From positions 6,611,746-6,675,745 of the forward strand of contig CM055098.1 in the NCBI GenBank assembly GCA_029204225.1: a stretch of DNA of 64,000 nt, written 5' to 3'. Source of the stretch: Diphasiastrum complanatum (lineage: Eukaryota; Streptophyta; Lycopodiopsida; Lycopodiales; Lycopodiaceae). The notes beneath the pieces were generated by a model. It searched no databases. It had not been told where the DNA came from and worked only from the letters and a program-made list of their open reading frames with translations. Below, in pieces: positions 57,215 to 64,000 of this stretch; within the stretch, counting starts at the first letter, position 1; each line of letters begins with the position of its first letter. The position numbers and the translations under genes were made by a program.

Positions 57215-57694
57215 TCTGCTCGTTGGCAGAGTTTCACGCACAACTCTAGTATTTTTACTTTTCTTCTCTACTCGTTACGTCTCTCTCTGTCACTTATAGA
57301 TCTCTATTTTCTATTAATTTTTGTGATCCAGAAAGAATCGTTTATACCTCCACTGTGTGGAGTCTTACAAGACAGTAGACGTAGAATCACAAGACTAATT
57401 AACGCTAATCAACTAGTTAGTTAGCCTTAGTTGTTGCTGTTTGTTTTAGCTGGGCGTGAAGCCCATTGAGCTACCAGCTGGCAGTGCAAAAGATTCTTCT
57501 TCGTTTGTTTCGTAGTTTTTGTTTTGCGTCCCTTTGCGATTTGTGGTCTTGGAGGTGTATTTACAATCCACGAATAATTCGCAAATCGTTCGTGCTTTGA
57601 ATCAAGGGATGTTGACTGTTGCGAATTATTCTCGTTCGACTTTTGTTTCTTGTTTGTGCTACGACAAAGTTGCAGGAGGTCACCATTTCTGACA

Positions 57695-60600
57695 CCCCCT
57701 CTTGAAACTTGCAGCTTTGTTCATTTAATCCATTTGCCCTTCTTTGCTTGGCAAAGAGTGGCTTGTTGAGCGGCTTTGTGAACAGATCTGCAAATATATT
57801 TTCTGATTTAATATGCTGGACCTGGAGCTCTCCTTTCGAGATCAAATCTCGGATGTGATGGTACTTCAGAGGTATGTGCTTTGTCTTGGAATGGAAGACG
57901 AGATTCTGGAACAGATAGATGGCACTCTGAGAGTCCATCATCATCATGCTTGGCCCTTCTTGTGGTATCCCGATTGTCTCCAACATCATTTGTAGCCACA
58001 CTACCTCATTTGCCACTTTTGAGACTGCAACATACTCAGCTTCGCAAGAGGATTGAGCTACCAAGGTTTGCTTTTTGCATATCCAACTGATTGCAGTTCC
58101 GCACGCTATTGTACATCCTCCAGTAATGGACTTGTTGTCATCTTTGTAGCTCACCCAGTTCGCATTTTTGTTTTCAGCTTTGTAGGTTAATCCAATATTC
58201 TGGGTACCCTGCAGATACTGTAGAATTTGCTGGCCATTTGCCAATGTGTCATACCAGGATTTGAGGAGAATTGGCTCAATGCATAAACAGAGAAAGCCAG
58301 ATCGGGTTTGGTATAGATTGTCAAGTACATTAGACTACCGATTAAGTTCTGGTAGGGTATACCTGCCATCTTTTGTTCTTCATCTTCCATTTTTGGGCAA
58401 TCCTCGTGAGCTTGGCTCCAACTATCATTGATGTAGCTTTCTCTTTGCAATCCATCATGTGGTACTGCTTTAGCACTTTTCTGGCATATTTTGACTGACT
58501 CAAGTGCATTTCACCCTTTGTTTGATCTTTTCTGATCTCCAGCCCTAGGCATTTTTGTTGCTTCTCCAAGATCTGTGATTTCATAGCTTTTAGAAATCTG
58601 AATCTTCGTGTCTTTGATCAACATCAAAGAATTTTCTATCATCAACGAATCATCCACAAAAATGATCAGTATCACAAAATCCTTTCCTATTATTTTGATG
58701 TAGACATTACGGTCTGGCTGAGTAGAATTGAGGTCTAGAGACTTCAGAAGACCATCAAGCTTTTTGTACCAGGCTCGTGATGCCTGTTTTACACTGTAGA
58801 TGCATCTCTGCAATCGACAGACATATTGTCTATTGTCGGGGTCTTCATAGCCTTTAGGTTGCTTCATGAAGATTTCCTCCTCTAGATCTCCATGGAGAAA
58901 GGCTGTTTTCACATCAATCTAGTGAATTTCTAGATTGTAGTGTGTGACATATGCAAGGAGTAGCCTTATGCTTGTCATCTTGACTGTGGACGAATATGTG
59001 TCGAAATAGTCAACACCATATCTCTACATGTAGCCCTTCGCGACAAGCCTTGCTTTGTAACAGCCAATAGTGCCATCTGATTTCAACTTTTTCTTGTACA
59101 CTCACTTGCAGTTAACTACTTTTCTGTTTTCTGGCAGTGGCTCTAATGTCTATGCCTCGTTTTGCCTCATCGACTCGATATCCTCTGACATTGTTTGCTT
59201 TCAAAAATCTCCCTTTGGACTCTAGATAGCTTCTTGGTATATTGTTGGCTCTTCTGTGAAGCTGCAATACTCAAATTGCGTGTGTTTGCTCCATTGAAGA
59301 TTGTCAAAGTAGCAGTCTGGAGGTCTTCTTTGTCTCGTTGACCTTCGAGATTTGTTTCGTCGCTGCTCAAACATTTTTTGTTCGTGGGGTCGATCCTCTG
59401 CTTCCTGCTGCTCTGGAGTCTGGAGCTCTGTATTCTGATTTGATGTCTGTCCTCGATCTCCCTTTTGAATAGGCAGCAGTGTGAAGATCTCATGGCCTCT
59501 TTCGTCTTTTAGTCCAAAAAATGTGGACTCATCGAACTTCACATCTCTGCTCGAAACAACCTGCTTCGTGGTTGGACCGTAGAGCTGTACACATGTGTTC
59601 CATTCGAGTAGCTGACCATGATGGTTTGTTCAGATTTGTCATCGAGCTTGCTTCTCTTTTCCTTCAAAATGTGCCTATATGCTACACATCCAAACACTCG
59701 TATGTATGACAGATCAGGCTTTCTGTCTGTCCACATTTTGTATGGTATTTTGTTTTTCAGCGCTATCACTGTAGATCTATTCTGCAGGTGTATAGCTGCA
59801 GCTATTGCCTCTGCCCATAATTGACCTGGCAGTTGAGCCTGTGCCATCATGCATCTGGCTCCTTTGACTAGCGTTCTGTTTTTTCTTTCTACCACACCAT
59901 TGTATTTTGGTGTGTATGCAGAAGTGAACTGGTGTTTTATCCCCTGTTCTTCGCAGAATCTTGAAAATTCTGTGCTTTTGTATTCACCTCCATTGTCAGA
60001 TCTAAGGATTTGTATCTTTTTCAAGGTGTGTCGCTCTACGAATGCCACAAACTTTTTGAAGGAACCAAACACTTCGGATTTCTTCTTCAAGTAATAGATC
60101 GTGGTCATCCGGATGTAATCATCTATGAGCATTAGAAAGTATCTCGAACCTAAGAGTGAATTTGTTTTCATCACTCCACAGATATCAGAGTGGATGAGCT
60201 CAAGAAGTTCCTTGGTTCTTCTTCCCTAATGTGTGAATGGATTCCGATGTTGCTTGCCTTTTTGACAAGCTTCGCAGAACTCAGCCTCGGGCCTTGAGAT
60301 CTTGAGACCTGTGACAATGTCCTTTCTGCTCATGTCCTATAGGCTCCGCATGTTCAGATGATACATTTTCCTATGCCAGAGCTGATCTTCATTTTCTGAA
60401 GCATTTAATATGCTATCAGAGTTGCTAATTATTTTGGCCTAGTAGAGGTTTCCTTCTCTGCATCCGACCGTCAGCAACTTGTTTGTCCTCTTCTCGATCA
60501 TACGGCAAGTGTTGTCATCGAACAAAACTTGAATGTCTAGATCTACCATCTTGGAGACAAATAGCAAATCTTTTCTGAGTGAGGGCACATAGAGTGCTCT

Positions 60601-61571
60601 TGGCAGCTCTGCTTGGCCTGACAGTGTTCGTAGCTGTAGAGAGTCGATGCCTTTGACATCGTGTCTACTTCCATCGCCTAGAATCACCGCTTTGTCGTTT
60701 TCAAGTTCGCAAAAGTTGATCAAGATCTTCTTGTTGCAGGTTATGTGAGATGTTGCTCCTGAATCGATGACCACATCGTAGTCATGTTCGAAGTAGCTTT
60801 TCAAAGCTTTGTCGAGTATCGTGAAAGCTTCATCTCCTCTTTTTGCATATTTGGAAGATTCTGCAACGTTTTTCTTTTTGGGTTGAATCTGCAGTCGTAT
60901 GCAGAATGCCCTTTCTTCTTGTAGTGCATGCAAGGTATTGCTAGATTGAACCAGCATTTGTTGGTTGTATGGCCTGGTTTGTGGCAGTGATCGTAGGAAG
61001 AAGATTGTTGATTCAAGGACTTCGTCTTCTCAAATCTTGGCTTGTTTTTGTTCTTCTTCTTGCCTTTTGTGAAGAGAGCCTTCTCTTGATCACTGCTTCC
61101 CTCTCTATCGTCTCTCATCAGTCTCTCATCAACGACAAGACTGACTGCTTTGTCGAATGTCATATCTGGTAGACTCAGTATGAGAATTCTCAGTGGTTGA
61201 TAGGACGTCAATAGAGATTTCATGAAGTACATCAACTGCGGTGGTGCTGGGACCTGGTGCTCTTGTCCTAATGCAACGAGTTGAGCAAAGATCGTTCTGA
61301 TCTTCTCAACGTGCTGATCCAACTGGTTGCCATCCCACTGTATTGATTGTAACTGATTGTGAAGGTGCATGCCTGAAGTTGCAGTCCTCACTTCATACTT
61401 CTGCTTTAATCTTTTCCATGCTGCATGGCTGCTTTCGTAGTCTTCAATCTGCATGAGTAGATCTTCATTTATGGACGAAACGATGATCGCCATTGCGCGC
61501 TCATTCTTTCTAATCCATTCAGCTCTCCTCGGATCTCCTTTTGGAGGCTGCACCTCTGAGAGCTCGGTCAC
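57695..61571 (-). pseudogene. C5 copia gag-pol polyprotein, decayed
   Basis: In order along the minus strand: gag (MTELSEVQPPKGDPRRAEW, helical core, 60801-61571) with two zinc knuckles each lacking one Cys (YDHCHKPGHTTNKC and CMHYKKKGHSAYDC); protease VVIDSGATSHITC and the pre-integrase region (60439-60957); integrase core (RSDNGGEYKST, NGVVERKNRT; 59539-60174); a Gln/Arg-rich linker; reverse transcriptase (LEEEIFMKQPKGYE, VDDSLMI in place of a VDDxxI motif; 58187-58912); and RNase H (SSCEAEYVA, HIPLKYHHIRD; to 57561). Several frameshifts and stops separate the pieces. It belongs to a different copia lineage from C1-C4. Confidence 0.92.
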
Positions 61572-61730
61572 TGACCAGATGTCCTTGCCCTTTAGGAGTG
61601 TTTTGATTTTGAATTTCTAGATTCTATAATTTGCGCCATCAAGACTGATTGCTACTCTGGTCTGGACTGTCGTAGCCATATTATGTTGTCTAGAAGAATC
61701 ACTGCTGGGATATCAGTAGTGACAACCTGA

Positions 61731-61744
61731 CCGCTCTGATACCA
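61731..61744 (-). promoter_or_regulatory. C5 primer-binding site
   Basis: CCGCTCTGATACCA is the complement of TGGTATCAGAGCGG, the tRNA-Met PBS, next to the 5' LTR. Confidence 0.9.
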
Positions 61745-62580
61745 TATCACGGGAGCGCATGCATGGGACTAATTCGTGTTCGTCCTCACTTCGTCTCCTT
61801 TATCGCGATCAACTTTCTGTCTTTTAATTTTCTTTTGTGCGGAAGCCCTTATAGGATTCCAGACACTCGACTACGCATCACAGAACATATTCTATGCTAG
61901 CAATCATGAGCTACAACACAAGACAAGATGCACGAAAATAGAGTGACTGAATTATCAGTTTTAGATTAGAGTGAATTCCTCAGCGTCATGCTCGTTGGCG
62001 GAATAACATTTTACTCTTTCGTTATGTTCTGCTCGTTGGCAGACTTTCATGCACAGCTATGGTTTTTCTCCTTTCTTACTCTATTCGCTACGTCTCTCTC
62101 TGTCTCTTACAGATTTCTGTAATCAATACTTTATTAGGATCATGAGAGGATCGTTTATACCTCCACTATGTGGAGTTTACAAGATAGCTAAACATAGAAT
62201 CACATCACTAGTTAACGTTGATCAACTAGTTAGTTAGTCTGTGTCATTGCTACTCATTTCAGTTGGGTGTGAAGCCCGTTGAGCTGCCAGCTGGCAGCGC
62301 GAAAGATTTTCCTTCGTCTGTTTCGTAATCTCCCATTTTCTTTTGTTCTTTTCGTAGTTTTCATTTCGCGTCCCTTTTTTGGCTTTGCGGTTCTAGAGGT
62401 GTGTTTGCGATTTGCGATTGATTCGCAAATCGTTTGTGCTTCGAGTCAAAGACACGTTGACTGTCACGAATTGTTCTCGTTCGTGCTTTGAGTCAAGGTC
62501 ATGTTCATTGTTGTGAATTGTTTGACCTTTGTGTCTTGTTCGTACTGCGACAAAGTTGTAGGAGTTCACCATTTCTGACA
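61745..62580 (-). repeat. C5 5' LTR (836 bp)
   Basis: On the minus strand it begins TGTCAGAAATGGTGAAC and ends TGATA before the PBS (the usual CA end is mutated). It is similar over its length to the split 3' LTR (46021-46296 + 57215-57694), with many differences, so the element is old. Confidence 0.85.
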
Positions 62581-63107
62581 ACGGTACGCAACCATTCTCA
62601 CACACATGCCAAGAAGTCTGAGCATATCCATGCTTTTTAGACATGACAAATCCCAACTTATTTACACCAAACTGAAAACAAAAAAAAAAAAAGTTAGCAA
62701 TGTTTTTCTAATGACTTCAAAAGGTTGAACACAAACTTATCATTATTGTCAAATTATACAAAAAGATGTAATACATTTTGAAACTCTCGTTTAACTTGCT
62801 TGTGTAGAAAATGAAAAGGTTCAATGCTTTTATAACTTAACTGCTTACAATAAATAACGTTTGAGATATGCATTAGATTTTTAAACCCTAGAAAAAGTTT
62901 CCATATGCATGTTTGGTTCCAAAACTAGAGTGAAATTTAAGAGTGAAAACATGGTTGCATATGTGTGGGAAATTATGTTTAGTGCAATACCTAAATACAT
63001 TCAAACATATACCCCCCCCCCCCCGAAAAAAAAAAAAAAAAAAAAGGGACTCACGACTCAGGTTCCGAATTAATGCGCTAATGTCCATCATGCAAATATC
63101 TAAATCC
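62581..63107. other. Unassigned DNA between C5 and C7
   Basis: AT-rich, no gene recognised. It holds a C13-G-A20 homopolymer block at 63012-63045. No target duplication for C5 could be matched here because the opposite end of C5 is eroded. Confidence 0.5.
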
Positions 63108-64000
63108 AACCTTCTTCGTGGTTGGATCGTAGAGTCTGTACACGTGTTCCGTTCGAGTAGCCGACCATGATTGTTTGCTCGGATTTGTCGTCGAGCTTGC
63201 TTCTCTTTTCCTTTGGAATGTGCTTGTATGCTGCACATCCAAACACTCATGCATATGACAGATCAGGCTTTCTGCTTGTCCACATCTCGTACAGTGTTTT
63301 GTTCTCCAACACTGTCGTTGTTGATCTGTTCTACAGATGTACTGCTGCAGCTATTGCTTTGGCCCAGAATTGGCCTAGCAATTGAGCCTGTGCCATCATG
63401 CATCTGGCTCCTTCGACTAGCGTTCTGTTTTTTCTTTCTACCACACTATTGTATTCTAGTGTGTATGCAAGAGTGAACTGGTGTTCAATCCCCTGTTCTT
63501 CGTAGAATCTTGAGAATTTTGTGCTTTTGTATTCACCTCCATTGTCAGATCTAAGGATCTGTATCCTTTTTGAGGTGTGTTGCTTTGCGAATTCCACGAA
63601 CTTCTTGAAAGAATCAGATACTTCGGATTTCTTCTTCAAGTAGTAGATCATAGTCATTCAACTGTAATCATCTATGAACGTTAGAAAATATTTTGAACCT
63701 AAGAGTGAATATATTTTCATCGGTCCACACACATCAGAGTGGACAAGCTCAAGAACTTCCTTGGCTCTTCTTCCTTCGTGTGTAAATGGATTCCGATGTT
63801 GCTTGTCTTTCTGACAAGCTTCGCAAAACTCAGCCTCGGGCCTTGATATTTTGAGACCTGTGACAATTTGTGCTCATGTCATACAGGCTTCGCATGTTCA
63901 GATGATACAATCTCCTATGCCAGAGCTGATCTTCATTTTTGGAAGCATTTAATATGCTATCAGAGTTGCTGATTATTTTGGCCTGGTAGAGGTTTCCTTC
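63108..64000 (-). pseudogene. Copia fragment C7, related to C5 (runs off the window)
   Basis: Integrase of the C5 lineage. ORF 63331-63657 has MTMIYYLKKKSEVSDSF, LRSDNGGEYKSTKF and NSVVERKNRTLVEGA, and further pieces in other frames extend to the window edge (pre-integrase region) and down to 63108. It is parallel to C5 59560-60460 at moderate divergence. It is truncated on the left in the linker after integrase. Whether C7 has LTRs beyond the window cannot be seen. Confidence 0.85.

Overview
The window looks like intergenic DNA from a large plant nuclear genome. It is about 80% LTR retrotransposons, many nested in one another, and I recognise no ordinary host gene. Support for a land plant: Ty1/copia elements primed by initiator tRNA-Met (PBS TGGTATCAGAGC), a Ty3/gypsy element with a tRNA-Asp-type PBS as in plant Athila/Tat elements, and degenerate TTTAGGC telomere-like repeats. 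I cannot name the species.

Layout. 1-3215: GT/GA simple repeats with a fold-back element (about 1900-2160) and a TTTAGGC block. 3216-13372: a minus-strand retroelement (R1) carrying a non-pol accessory ORF, split by an intact copia element (C1, 5743-11603) with two apparently identical 653-bp LTRs and a 1316-aa polyprotein. 13373-15210: a block dense in TTCnnGAA palindromes, then little recognisable. 15211-18620: a decayed small LTR derivative, a truncated copia pol (Cd) and a coiled-coil ORF fragment. 18699-31005: copia C2 (plus strand) with its sibling C3 (19398-25545, minus strand) inserted just behind its PBS, giving a very large inverted repeat. 31822-38600: a 5'-truncated gypsy element (G2, minus) with its own post-pol ORF. 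38601-40871: an AT-rich repeat (R), also found at 31006-31821. 40872-42258: a copia fragment (C6). 42259-45122: mostly unexplained. 45140-46020: a second decayed copy of the R1-type accessory ORF.

46021-62580 is a three-layer nest: copia C5 (minus) holds gag-only gypsy G1 (46297-57214) in its 3' LTR; G1 holds copia C4 in its 5' LTR; and the 3' third of C4 plus flanking G1 DNA has been inverted. 63108-64000 is another C5-like copia fragment (C7) running off the window.

Only C1 looks capable of autonomous transposition. The other pol genes carry stops, frameshifts or deletions. The least ordinary items are a dispersed, undescribed accessory ORF family (R1, 18346-18620, 45140-46020, perhaps G2), the C2/C3 same-family inverted nest, the dated inversion inside C4, and a shared TTCACACGTGTGAA palindrome in unrelated copia LTRs.
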